From the IMG/VR virus record IMGVR_UViG_3300042923_000619, positions 1 to 64,000 of that record: a stretch of DNA of 64,000 nt; one strand, 5' to 3'. Source of the stretch: a virus. A model generated the notes under the pieces. It had not been told where the DNA came from, searched no databases, and saw only the letters and a list, made by a program, of their open reading frames with translations. Positions 51,255 through 61,015 of this stretch are shown here, piece by piece; the stretch's first letter is position 1, and every line of letters starts with the position of its first letter. The position numbers and the translations under genes were made by a program.

Positions 51255-53899
51255 CCTATTCTTACATCACTATTGAACCATTGTTTTATATTACTTAAAT
51301 TCCAACTTGGATTACCATCTGTAAATATACTTTCAGCACTATCAAATTCTTTATTTATAGTAATAACGTCTGATAATAAATAAACTGAATTTGTGTCTTT
51401 TTTATAGATTGTAAATTTAATTATCTTATTTTTATACTTGACACAATTTGCTTTTACCTTATTTCCAATATTTAAGTTACTAATATCTTGTATTGAAAAT
51501 AAAGATAGAATCTTAAAAGTCATATTATAACAATCATCTTTTGAATCTGACAATGTAGATACTTTAGTATTCTTAGGTATTCTTACACCAAATCTTATAC
51601 CTGTAGTATTACTATTGGGATAAATAGTTGATGAACTTTCATCTGTATTAAATACTTTTAATTTATTGTTATCAACAGTATCAATTGTTCTAGTGAAATA
51701 TGGAATATCTGCACCTAATTTTATTTCATTACTATATCCTAATACCATTTCTCCAAGTCTAGCTGTTCCTAATATCGCATCCATATTTGAAAGATTAAGT
51801 TCGTCCAATGTTGGAATATATACTTTTACGCTATCTCCATCAATTACATTGTCCATTAATATATTTTTAAAGTCTTCATGTATATAACTCAAAAATCCAT
51901 TTTCACTTGCATAACTTGGCATTTCATCATTATCATAAGATTTTTTGTACCATGTTGATCTACCATTTACAACTCTTTTTACATCAAAGTTCATTAATCC
52001 CAATGCTGTATCATTTTGAATATAAAAATATAACACATCTGTTGTCAATATATCTCCTACAACAAATGAATGTAATTCATATAATTTAATTCCACTTACA
52101 AATTTAGATAGTGAAAACATATTATTATATCTAGATAATTGTATATAATTTTTGTCATCTAATTCAAATTTAATTAGCATTACATCATGTAATTCAAGGT
52201 CTCTTGCCCATATTTTAGCAGTCCAATCTCCTTCTAGACGGAACGCCCCGTCCTTATCCCATATTACTACTGTGTTATGTAAATCAGCCCAAGTTCCATC
52301 TATATAATTTATATCATTCCCACTATAAATACGTCCTCTAATTTGTCTGACATAGCTTGTTATTTTTACACTTCCTGTAGTTGGACTATTTTCAAGTTTC
52401 ATAACTGCTGGTAATTTAGTTTGCAAAAAAACACAATAAAAATCTTGTGATATACTTGTTTCCATACCACTTGCTGTTTTTACTTTTAACTCTATAGTAT
52501 AATTTGTTTTATTTTCTAAATTAGAAAATTGATATTGTAATAATTTATCTAATAAAACACCGCTTGAAGCGATTAATGCACCATCTTCATATAAATTATA
52601 AACATAACTATATAATTCATCTGCTTCATTTTGACTATATGTAGCCATCATTACTGGATTAGGACTTTCTATTTTACCATCAATAATTGTTGTTACGTTT
52701 AGACTTGGTGGAGTCAAGCACTTTACAAGAACAGTATCGCTCCATGTCGAATACTGACCATTTGAATTATATGTTCTAATTTTTATTTGATATGTATGAC
52801 CATTACTTAATGTATTAAGTGGTATTGTATTATTAAATTCAAAACTTTCTATTTTTTTGTTATAAATTATAATTGATGAATTTATATTGTCTACAACATT
52901 TATTTCATTTGCATATACTAATTCACCACCAACCACATTAAATTTAATAATATTATCAACTAATGCGTTTATTGGTGCTAAAGAAAGTGAATTTGTTGGG
53001 GTTATAATTATAGGTCTTGTTAAATTAATTCCTGTTCCACTTGTATTATCCACTATTTTATTAAAAGTCCAAGTTCTTAATACAACATTATCACATGTAT
53101 CTGTAGTTCTTATTACAACTGTATGATTTCCAGCAGATAAATTAGTCCAAAGCGTTCCCAACAAACTATATATGAATTTAGTTTTACTAGGTTGATTTTC
53201 TAAAGTCCGTGTAACTGTTCCATCAAGTATTTCTTCAACTTTAAACAAATCATTTTCTGGGTCAGTAATTGTATATTCTTGTGTTATGCTTGAAGTAAAA
53301 TTTCCTAAAAATCTATCACTATCTGATATAACTGGAGGTTGATTATATTTCTCTAACATAATTCTCCAATTTGAGTTATCAGTTACTAATATGTTATTAG
53401 TTGTATTTATTGCATTACCACCTCTAATAATTACATTACTGCCACTAATATCTTTAGTTAAAGAAGGTGATTTCCACCAATGAAGTAAAGTGTTTGTATC
53501 AGAAGTAGAGATAGTTGTATCATTATAATTTCCAGTCAAATCATTTGAATTTGGAGTTAATAATGTATTTAAGTTAACTTGATTTAATACAAAATCGTCC
53601 CATTCTTTACTAGTAATTAATCTTATCTTATATTGATATTGATTTATAGTTACCATAGAATTTCCACCAACAAAGCCTTGAATATTCAATTGATTATAAC
53701 TTATTCCACTTAATAAATTTTTAGTAGATAATAAATACTCATGTGCGCCACTATTAATAACTAACCATTCAATATCTGTTCCACTAGATTTTAATTCTAA
53801 AACTGCATTGTTAATATAAGTAATTGGTGCAGATGAGAAATTAACTTGTATTCCATTTTGAAACAAACTACCTTGTACTATTTTTTGTACTGACAACAT
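51251..53899 (-). CDS. Large minor structural (tail) protein with Fn3-like domains
   Basis: 882 residues from ATG 53899 (AAAGGAG 5-6 nt upstream). The N-terminal 100 residues resemble attachment beta domains. Fn3/Ig-like modules include LVDNIIKFNVVGGELVYANE to GHTYQIKIRTYNSNG (~310-395). A region of ~490-590 (PAVMKLENSPTTGSVKITSY, DINYIDGTWADLH, FRLEGDWTAKIW) matches the N-terminal half of the dUTPase fusion at 15069-16370. The C-terminus (NIKQWFNSDVRIG) is typical of proteins with a DUF6273-like end. Confidence 0.75.
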   Translation of the reverse strand: MLSVQKIVQGSLFQNGIQVNFSSAPITYINNAVLELKSSGTDIEWLVINSGAHEYLLSTKNLLSGISYNQLNIQGFVGGNSMVTINQYQYKIRLITSKEWDDFVLNQVNLNTLLTPNSNDLTGNYNDTTISTSDTNTLLHWWKSPSLTKDISGSNVIIRGGNAINTTNNILVTDNSNWRIMLEKYNQPPVISDSDRFLGNFTSSITQEYTITDPENDLFKVEEILDGTVTRTLENQPSKTKFIYSLLGTLWTNLSAGNHTVVIRTTDTCDNVVLRTWTFNKIVDNTSGTGINLTRPIIITPTNSLSLAPINALVDNIIKFNVVGGELVYANEINVVDNINSSIIIYNKKIESFEFNNTIPLNTLSNGHTYQIKIRTYNSNGQYSTWSDTVLVKCLTPPSLNVTTIIDGKIESPNPVMMATYSQNEADELYSYVYNLYEDGALIASSGVLLDKLLQYQFSNLENKTNYTIELKVKTASGMETSISQDFYCVFLQTKLPAVMKLENSPTTGSVKITSYVRQIRGRIYSGNDINYIDGTWADLHNTVVIWDKDGAFRLEGDWTAKIWARDLELHDVMLIKFELDDKNYIQLSRYNNMFSLSKFVSGIKLYELHSFVVGDILTTDVLYFYIQNDTALGLMNFDVKRVVNGRSTWYKKSYDNDEMPSYASENGFLSYIHEDFKNILMDNVIDGDSVKVYIPTLDELNLSNMDAILGTARLGEMVLGYSNEIKLGADIPYFTRTIDTVDNNKLKVFNTDESSSTIYPNSNTTGIRFGVRIPKNTKVSTLSDSKDDCYNMTFKILSLFSIQDISNLNIGNKVKANCVKYKNKIIKFTIYKKDTNSVYLLSDVITINKEFDSAESIFTDGNPSWNLSNIKQWFNSDVRIG

Positions 53900-53927
53900 C
53901 CTCACTCCTTTCTTTTATTAATTTATT

Positions 53928-54845
53928 TTAATTTGTTGATACTTCGTAAGTTAAATTGTTTTTTTGTAAAATTTCTATATTTTTACCATTATCTATTTCG
54001 GTAAATGTTGAACTGTATTTCCATAGTCCCCATGCGCAATCGTCTCCAAATAAAGGATTCTTTTTAATATCAGTTAATACTCCTAAAGTATAAAAACTAT
54101 GATTTCTTACTAACATTGGTTTGCCACTATGTATAAAATCTTCAAATCCTTCTCTATAAGCATTTTCTATAGCAAAATCTACTTTTCCTCCATTTTCTTC
54201 ACAATTTAAACTTATTAAATCAAATGTCAAATTACCTGACATATATTTAGAACTTCCACATAATATTGCTGGATATTGAGATGATAAAGTTTTTACAATA
54301 GTTTTATCTTCGTTCAGTGATATATCACTTAAATTTAAATCAAATCTTATTGGATAATTAACTAAATCTCCATCACTATTTCTACCAGTTAAAAATAAAC
54401 TTTTGTATAATGGGGATATTATCCCTGTAACTCCAACACCTTCGAAATTTTGAACCACTGGAACTAATGAATACTCATAATTTTTACTGTTCTCTATATA
54501 AAAGTCTTCAATATCATAATTTTCTATATCATCACTAAAAGGATAATCTATCATAGTTTCCCATGATAAATCACCAACTTTTCTTCTCTTAAATCTAATT
54601 TTTTGAATTTTAATTCCTCCTGCCATCAAGTTTCCTGCTTCAAGTGAATTCAAGAAATGGCAAAGAAAACCTGTATTCATATCCCAAGGAGTTTGAATTA
54701 TCGAATTTTCACTGTCTAAAGTTTCATCTATTTTAATTTCGTCATAAATACCATTACTTGCATAAAGACTAGCGACTTTTTTAGAAGTATCACATCTGTT
54801 TAAAAAAGGAGTATTATTAAAACCAAACCTAGTTATAAAACCCAT
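53928..54845 (-). CDS. Minor tail protein
   Basis: 305 residues, beta-rich, starting MGFITRFGFNNTPFLNRCDT. Segments such as GGIKIQKIRFKRRKVGDLSW, then YEYSLVPVVQNFEGVGVTG recall Fn3-like tail subunits. Its position between the hub/secreted gene and the large minor protein supports a baseplate or distal tail role. No enzymatic motif. Confidence 0.65.
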   Translation of the reverse strand: MGFITRFGFNNTPFLNRCDTSKKVASLYASNGIYDEIKIDETLDSENSIIQTPWDMNTGFLCHFLNSLEAGNLMAGGIKIQKIRFKRRKVGDLSWETMIDYPFSDDIENYDIEDFYIENSKNYEYSLVPVVQNFEGVGVTGIISPLYKSLFLTGRNSDGDLVNYPIRFDLNLSDISLNEDKTIVKTLSSQYPAILCGSSKYMSGNLTFDLISLNCEENGGKVDFAIENAYREGFEDFIHSGKPMLVRNHSFYTLGVLTDIKKNPLFGDDCAWGLWKYSSTFTEIDNGKNIEILQKNNLTYEVSTN

Positions 54846-54921
54846 ATATTTATTGTCACCTCAATTCTTTTAAAATCTACGTTTTATTCTATTAATTTAT
54901 TTCTTGTGTTTTTATTTTTAC

Positions 54922-54956
54922 ATAATAAAAGAACCTAGATTATTTTCTAGGTTCTT
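54922..54956 (-). terminator. Intrinsic terminator after the secreted protein gene
   Basis: AAGAACCTAGA (54929-54939) and TCTAGGTTCTT (54946-54956), 11 bp perfect, then TTATTATG on the minus strand. Confidence 0.8.
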
Positions 54957-54973
54957 AAAAATATTATATTTAA

Positions 54974-55648
54974 TTACTTTGTGAAATCATAATCATCTAT
55001 TGTAGTATCCCAATGAAAATCTGTTATATTACCATTTTCATTATAATTTTTCCAAGTTAAAAATTGTGTTTTTGAATATCCAACTTTTAAATTAGGGTAT
55101 TCATAAAAGCTATCAAAAAATCCACCCATTACTTTTGTATTACTTTTTCCACATCCATATATAAAAGCATCACCAATAAGTTTTTGATAATTTCTTAATA
55201 ATTCTTTCGTTTTAATTTTATCTTCACTACTAATTTTTGTTGAATATTCTAATAAATAAGGATGAAATATAGTTATTTGATAAGGAGAATTAGATATTTC
55301 TCCAAATTCAGTCTGTACCCAGTAATCATAATCTGCAACTCCATAAGTATCAGTATTTATTGTAAATTTGAATTTTAACATTCCTATTGGAGTATTTAAT
55401 GTATTATATTTTGTATTCAATTCATTTTGTAAATCAGATAATGTTTCTACTTTTGAATTACCATTATTATTATTTACATTAGTAGTATTTGTGTTATTGG
55501 AATCAATATTAGTATTATTAACTATTTGACCATAATTGATATTATTTGTAACATTATTTATAGTTGTTTTATCTTCTGCCATTGTAGGTACAATAGAATT
55601 TACCATAATACTAGTTGATACAATCGCCATTAATATTATTTTTTTCAT
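54974..55648 (-). CDS. Secreted Asn-rich protein (moron candidate)
   Basis: 224 residues. A signal peptide (KKIILMAIVSTSIMVNS, cleavage near MAED) is followed by an Asn/Thr-rich low-complexity linker (~25-70) and a beta-rich domain (LKFKFTINTDTYGVADYDYW ... VGYSKTQFLTWKNYNENGN). No catalytic motif. AAGGGGGATG precedes ATG 55648, and an extended minus-10 TGGTATAAT lies at about 55687-55695 on the minus strand; a perfect terminator follows the gene. This suggests independent expression within the tail operon. Confidence 0.65.
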   Translation of the reverse strand: MKKIILMAIVSTSIMVNSIVPTMAEDKTTINNVTNNINYGQIVNNTNIDSNNTNTTNVNNNNGNSKVETLSDLQNELNTKYNTLNTPIGMLKFKFTINTDTYGVADYDYWVQTEFGEISNSPYQITIFHPYLLEYSTKISSEDKIKTKELLRNYQKLIGDAFIYGCGKSNTKVMGGFFDSFYEYPNLKVGYSKTQFLTWKNYNENGNITDFHWDTTIDDYDFTK

Positions 55649-55686
55649 AATTTAACATCCCCCTTATTAAATACATATTATATGTT

Positions 55687-55695
55687 ATTATACCA
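55687..55695 (-). promoter_or_regulatory. Extended minus-10 promoter candidate for the secreted protein gene
   Basis: TATAAT preceded by TG and one base on the minus strand, ~40 nt before the start codon; no good minus-35 match. Confidence 0.45.
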
Positions 55696-55765
55696 TAATT
55701 TTCTTATGTTTTATATAATTTTATAATAATACTTTTTAAGTTAGATGTAAATGTAAATTATTATT

Positions 55766-56920
55766 TTACAATGATGGATATAATTTATGACATGTTAAAT
55801 TCATAAGCCCGTTTGATTTTAAATCTATATTTATATCATCTATTAAATAATAACCATCTATATGTAAATTATCTGAATATGAATCATAATACACTTTAAT
55901 TTTCTGATTAGGCTCTAATCTATAGTCTGGAATTATACTCATTGTCAATTTTTCTTTATAATTAGTCCTTTTAGTACATTCAAATTTTGCTTGAGAAGCA
56001 CATTGTTCATTTGTATATAATTTGTCAAAACTCAAAGTTATTGGTCTTTCTCCATATATTCCATTCACATTTAAAGGATTGTTAGAATTGGTTTCTTTAT
56101 ACTGACCTATATGTTGTATTCCATCAGAAGTTGTCATTCCTACGACATTTACAACATTTCTAACATTATCAAATTGTTCATCTATTTGATATGATACAAC
56201 TATTTCCGAGTTTATGAATTCTTGAACAATAGGGTCAGTTGTTCTATCTTTTATATATTCAAATACTAATACACCTTCATTATTAAAATATAAATCATAA
56301 TTTAATGCATCAGCCATAATTGATTTTAAATGGTCAGTAATGTTTGACTCTGGTGAAGTTGAGATTTCTTCAATTATTAATGAATCTGTATGTTCTATTT
56401 TTATTTTATCTATAGGTAAATTCATCATTGATTGACTTGTTGCTACTGCTTGAATCTCACTCGATATATTGTTTCCGCTTGGCACTTTTGCAGTCATACT
56501 TGGGTCTACAGATTTTCCAAAAGTTCCATCATAATCTGCCATTAAATCAACTAAATTGACTGTTATTTTTTCAGAACCTACTGCTTGGCTTATTTGAGGA
56601 TTACTAAGTAAAAAAATGCCTTTGTCATATGTTGCTGATACTCCAGTAACTAAATCTGTTACATTTACAAGTATTCTTACTTTATGTGCTAAATCAATTT
56701 TATAATATTGAGTTGATAATGCTTTTGTTAAATTTAAATCTAGACTTCCACTACGTCTACTATAATTAGAATCAGTACTGTTTTTAATTGTTATAGTTCC
56801 ACTATTAACATCTCCTTGCAATTCATCAACTACATTATAATCGTTATTTAATAATTGAATTATGACACTTGTATTTCTGTTTCTACTTCTTGCACATATT
56901 TCTTGAGCATTATATTCCAT
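55766..56920 (-). CDS. Tail hub/baseplate protein (gp27/XkdQ-like)
   Basis: 384 residues. The plan matches hub proteins of contractile or long-tailed phages: an N-terminal barrel (VIIQLLNNDYNVVDELQGD, TYDKGIFLLSNPQIS) and a domain with ITDHLKSIMADALNYDLYFN, FEYIKDRTTD and a closing TMSIIPDYRLEPNQKIKVYY, GYYLIDDINIDLKSNGLMNL. It forms the ring at the tail tip, below the tape measure. AAAGGAGG precedes ATG 56920. Confidence 0.75.
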   Translation of the reverse strand: MEYNAQEICARSRNRNTSVIIQLLNNDYNVVDELQGDVNSGTITIKNSTDSNYSRRSGSLDLNLTKALSTQYYKIDLAHKVRILVNVTDLVTGVSATYDKGIFLLSNPQISQAVGSEKITVNLVDLMADYDGTFGKSVDPSMTAKVPSGNNISSEIQAVATSQSMMNLPIDKIKIEHTDSLIIEEISTSPESNITDHLKSIMADALNYDLYFNNEGVLVFEYIKDRTTDPIVQEFINSEIVVSYQIDEQFDNVRNVVNVVGMTTSDGIQHIGQYKETNSNNPLNVNGIYGERPITLSFDKLYTNEQCASQAKFECTKRTNYKEKLTMSIIPDYRLEPNQKIKVYYDSYSDNLHIDGYYLIDDINIDLKSNGLMNLTCHKLYPSL

Positions 56921-56944
56921 TTAATAAACCTCCTTTTTAAAATT

Positions 56945-57220
56945 TTACCAATTAGGCTTTTTACATTCTATATATTTTCTGCTAAAATTTCCATTACTTA
57001 ATCGAATTAGAACAGCATCGTTGATTTGATAATTTGTAGAATCATTCTCTTTTTTAGGAACACTATACTCTATATTATCTATATTTACTATATATTTTCC
57101 ATTGCTATCAATATTTGATTTTATATATCCTATTTTTTCTGTTGTATAAATAAAGTTTTTTAAATATTTAATTATCTCTATATCTATCAATTCAACCAAC
57201 CCTTCACTGTGCGAAATCAT
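56945..57220 (-). CDS. Small baseplate protein (XkdS/DUF2577-like)
   Basis: 91 residues from ATG 57220 (GAAAGGAATGATA upstream). KIGYIKSNIDSNGKYIVNID, then YQINDAVLIRLSNGNFSRKY suggests an OB-like beta barrel. Position between tape measure and hub genes fits the XkdS/DUF2577 kind. Identification is by context and fold impression. Confidence 0.5.
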   Translation of the reverse strand: MISHSEGLVELIDIEIIKYLKNFIYTTEKIGYIKSNIDSNGKYIVNIDNIEYSVPKKENDSTNYQINDAVLIRLSNGNFSRKYIECKKPNW

Positions 57221-57240
57221 TGATATCATTCCTTTCATTA

Positions 57241-57278
57241 TTAATAAAGACTATTAGAATTATAACTCTAATAGTCTT
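57241..57278 (-). terminator. Intrinsic terminator after the tape measure gene
   Basis: AAGACTATTAGA (57247-57258) and TCTAATAGTCTT (57267-57278), 12 bp perfect, then TTTATTAA on the minus strand. Confidence 0.8.
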
Positions 57279-57283
57279 ATAAT

Positions 57284-60200
57284 TTATTTTGGGTTTTTTA
57301 ATAAAGCAAGTTGTTTAGCTTGAGTTATAACATCAGTAAATACATCTTTAACTCCACTATCTACATTAGGGAAAGTTAAATCACCAAATTGATATGTAAC
57401 ACTACTTGCAGTTTTATTATTGTTTACTGTTGATACTGCACCACTACCACTCAAAGAATTTAATACACTAGAATTCATTGAATATCCACTTGCATTAGCA
57501 TAGTTTTTATATTGGTCATATACAGATTGGTTATAAAGTGGATTATTAGAATTATCATACAATCCTTTCTTTCCTTCTGTCCATGTAGAGATTTCTTGTT
57601 TATAAGCATTGAATTTAGTTTGTATGTCTGAAATATCTACATCTCCAATATTAACACCCATTTTATCCATCATGTTTCTAAAGTCTTGGAATGCTTCCTC
57701 ACACTGTACAAGTGCTTCCATTACATATCCCATACTACTTTGAGTTATATTTACTATATTTCCAAATCTAAAATCCCAAACCATTTGAACTAATTCTAAG
57801 AATTTATCTTCAAATTTAGTAAACTTATCTGCAAATTGAACTCTACTGTTATACTCATCAGTTTGTGATTTATTTTGTTTATCCAATTCATTTTTATAGT
57901 GAGCATCTTGTTCAGATTCTAATTTATTATTTATATCTACTAGATTTTTATATTGCTCTGACAATCCATCAGAATCAGTTTTTGTAATTTTATCTACTTG
58001 AGTTTTCCTGTCTTTAATATCATCATCTGTTATGTCTACATTCTTTTTAGATACTGCTAATTTTTCATAACTATCACTTAAATCACTTATTGATTTATTA
58101 GCAATTTTTGCACCTGAATCAACACTGTTTAAATAATTTGTTATTCCTTTTACATCTAGATTAGCTTTATCATTTAACTTATCTTTATTTTTATTAAGGT
58201 ATCCTGATACATCTCCACTATTAATTGCTTCATCTTGTTCAGTAGAAGTAAAATTAGCCTGTAATGTTTTTAAATTATTTAATTTTTGAGTTGACTGATT
58301 AACAAAAATAGAAATTGCATTAGAAATATCACTTATATTGTCGTTATATTCTTTCTTTAAAGAACCTAACATAGTCTTTGCCATTCTTTCAGTGTCAGAA
58401 TAATAAGATTCTATTCTTTTCTTATCCCTATCCTGTGTTTCCTTTAAATCATCGGATATTTTCTTTAGATATTCTTTTTTTACATTGTATGCTTTATCTT
58501 CAGCAGTTTTACTATCTTCTATTTTTTGTTTCTCTTTATCATACTCTTGGTCTGATTTTTCTTTATTGTAAGCCTTTTTAGCGTCATCAACTTCTTTTTT
58601 CTTTTTATCAACAGTTTCTTGGTCTATTGCTCCAACATATGAAAACGTATGGTCTGCATTTTCTTTTGCATATTTTACAGTTTTTTGATTTTCAAGATTA
58701 TTAAGTTCAATTTCTTTCTGTTTTAAATCATTTTTCTTTTCTTGCAGTTCATTAGATTTTTCCTCTTCATTATGTTGTTTTTCTAAAGCATTTAATTCAG
58801 CTTCATAATTATCCATTTTAGATTGATGAAGTTGTTCTTGTTGATTTTCTAAATCTTCTAAATCTTTAGTTTGTTTCTTTTGTTGAGATTCTAATGTTGC
58901 TTCTTCAATCTCTTTTTGATTATCAAACATCTTTTTAAGTTCATCAGTGTTAAACTTATCAATTTGTTCTTGCAAATTAGCTACTTCAAGTTTTTCATCA
59001 CGTAATTCTTTCGATGCCTTGAGTGTTGCTGATTCTAATTCTTTTTGTGCTTCAGCAGTAGTTACAGTTGTAGATTTTAATTTATTTAATTGAGTTTCAG
59101 CTTCACTAACAATTTGTTTTTGTTCATTCATTTTTTTAGATGTTAAATCCACTTTTTGAACAAAATTGCTATCATCAGTATCTCCAAGCAATTTTAAATT
59201 ATAATCTATTTCTCCAATATCATTTTCTATTTTATCTTTAGCTTCGTTATATGCGTCCGTGATATCTTTTATCATCTGTTTTTCTGAGTCTTCTAATTCT
59301 TTGTTCTCTTTTTCCTTCTTTTTCTTAGAATCTCCACCAGATGGCATATAATCTCCACTAGCTGAACTTGGGATATTCCCCCCATTTCCACCACTATACG
59401 GAACGCTACCAATACCAGCATATAATGAATCTGCTTGTTGTTTTGCTTTTTCATATGCATGAAGTTGGTCTTGTTGTTGCTTTAATTGTTCAAATTCAGG
59501 AGAATTTTCTTCTAAACTTTGTGCTTTTCCAATACTCATGGTTGAGTAATCTTGAGCACCAGCCATTCTAGCTGAAATAACTGCTTGAATAGCTTGTATT
59601 TCTGCTTTATACATTCCAATTCTATTAGTTATTTCAGCATATGTAACTTGTGAATTACCAACTTGCCATTCAGAATTAACTTTAGCATCAGTAATACGAA
59701 TTGCACTAAGATTATCTACTGTAAGTCCTTCTGATTGTAATCTTTGTATATTAGCTTCAATTAAAGGAGAATTAGAAATATAAGCTTTCCCATTTTCGTC
59801 AATAGATACATTTAATCCACCAACTTTTTCTTGTAATTGTTCAACTACATTCCCTAATTGAGTTTTCTGTTCAGCAGATAAACTTTCTTGAGCTGATAAA
59901 TTTTGATATTCTGAATATAAACTTTGAACAGAAGAAATATAATTATTAAATTCTGTTTGTGCTTGTTCCATATTCTGTCTATTTTCAAGTTGTGCTTTGG
60001 TTTGTTCTTTTATACTATTAATAACTTTAGTATTGTCTATTTTATCTTGTGCCTCAGTAAATTCATTAACTTTTCCAGTAGTTTCATCAATAGTATATCC
60101 AGCATCTTTTAAAACTTTTTCTTGTTCTTCTATTTTTTTATTTACTCCAGCAATTAAATCTGCTTGATTAGCACCACCAGCAGTTGGATTAAATGATGTT

Positions 60201-61015
60201 GTAGGCATATCTTGATATTTCTTCTTAATTTCAATTAATCTTTGTAATTGCTCTTGTGCCTTTTTCATCTTATCAACATCTTCTTGTGCCTTTGATGTAT
60301 CACCATTCTTTAAAGCTTCATTAACACCTTTTAACGCTTCTTTTAATGTATTAGATTGTTGTGTAAGTTCTGCTTGATGTTCCTTATATGATGTAAAAGC
60401 AGTTATTGCAATACCAACTGCAACAGCAATTCCACTTATAATAAGACCTAAAGGAGTAGTCATAAATGCTACAGAACTAGCCACTGCTTCTTTTATTCCA
60501 GTACTTAATAATACCCATGCACCTTTTAAACCAGTTAATCCTTCTGTTTGTGCTATTGCTCCCATTTGTGCTAATTGCATAGCTTTTGTTGCATTAGTTA
60601 CTTCATTTATTGTAGTACTAACTGTAGACATTCCTGTTAATACCGCTATAAATTTACTTAAACCTGTTACCGCTTCACCAGCAATTAATGTTTTATTTAA
60701 AGTTGATAATTTAGACATGACTAATACCAAGCCACCAATTGTTGCAGTAAAAGCTATAGTTTGTCCATCTACATTTGTTAAAGCCGTTACTAATTGTGTA
60801 AACTCAGATACTAACCATTTTAATTGTTCTGAACTTGTTATTTTTTCATATAATTGTTCAAATGCTCTTTTAAGGTCTTGAATACGTGCATCTAGAGATT
60901 GGTTATACGCTTCATCCATCATTTTTTTAGCTGAACCAGCAGATTGTGCAACTTCTTTTTGATGTTGATTTAACGTATCCATATTCTCCATTAATGCCAT
61001 TAATGTTTCTCTTTG
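57284..61015 (-). CDS. Tape measure protein, exon 3
   Basis: About 1243 codons. It begins QRETLMALMENMDTLN directly at the predicted 3' splice site and contains membrane-like segments (VMTTPLGLIISGIAVAVGIA) and very long coiled coils (EKENKELEDSEKQMIKDITD onward), as expected for a tape measure that sets tail length and passes into the host envelope. It has no ribosome site at its apparent first ATG, so it is read only from spliced mRNA. No lytic enzyme domain is visible. Confidence 0.85.
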   Translation of the reverse strand, partial: QRETLMALMENMDTLNQHQKEVAQSAGSAKKMMDEAYNQSLDARIQDLKRAFEQLYEKITSSEQLKWLVSEFTQLVTALTNVDGQTIAFTATIGGLVLVMSKLSTLNKTLIAGEAVTGLSKFIAVLTGMSTVSTTINEVTNATKAMQLAQMGAIAQTEGLTGLKGAWVLLSTGIKEAVASSVAFMTTPLGLIISGIAVAVGIAITAFTSYKEHQAELTQQSNTLKEALKGVNEALKNGDTSKAQEDVDKMKKAQEQLQRLIEIKKKYQDMPTTSFNPTAGGANQADLIAGVNKKIEEQEKVLKDAGYTIDETTGKVNEFTEAQDKIDNTKVINSIKEQTKAQLENRQNMEQAQTEFNNYISSVQSLYSEYQNLSAQESLSAEQKTQLGNVVEQLQEKVGGLNVSIDENGKAYISNSPLIEANIQRLQSEGLTVDNLSAIRITDAKVNSEWQVGNSQVTYAEITNRIGMYKAEIQAIQAVISARMAGAQDYSTMSIGKAQSLEENSPEFEQLKQQQDQLHAYEKAKQQADSLYAGIGSVPYSGGNGGNIPSSASGDYMPSGGDSKKKKEKENKELEDSEKQMIKDITDAYNEAKDKIENDIGEIDYNLKLLGDTDDSNFVQKVDLTSKKMNEQKQIVSEAETQLNKLKSTTVTTAEAQKELESATLKASKELRDEKLEVANLQEQIDKFNTDELKKMFDNQKEIEEATLESQQKKQTKDLEDLENQQEQLHQSKMDNYEAELNALEKQHNEEEKSNELQEKKNDLKQKEIELNNLENQKTVKYAKENADHTFSYVGAIDQETVDKKKKEVDDAKKAYNKEKSDQEYDKEKQKIEDSKTAEDKAYNVKKEYLKKISDDLKETQDRDKKRIESYYSDTERMAKTMLGSLKKEYNDNISDISNAISIFVNQSTQKLNNLKTLQANFTSTEQDEAINSGDVSGYLNKNKDKLNDKANLDVKGITNYLNSVDSGAKIANKSISDLSDSYEKLAVSKKNVDITDDDIKDRKTQVDKITKTDSDGLSEQYKNLVDINNKLESEQDAHYKNELDKQNKSQTDEYNSRVQFADKFTKFEDKFLELVQMVWDFRFGNIVNITQSSMGYVMEALVQCEEAFQDFRNMMDKMGVNIGDVDISDIQTKFNAYKQEISTWTEGKKGLYDNSNNPLYNQSVYDQYKNYANASGYSMNSSVLNSLSGSGAVSTVNNNKTASSVTYQFGDLTFPNVDSGVKDVFTDVITQAKQLALLKNPK

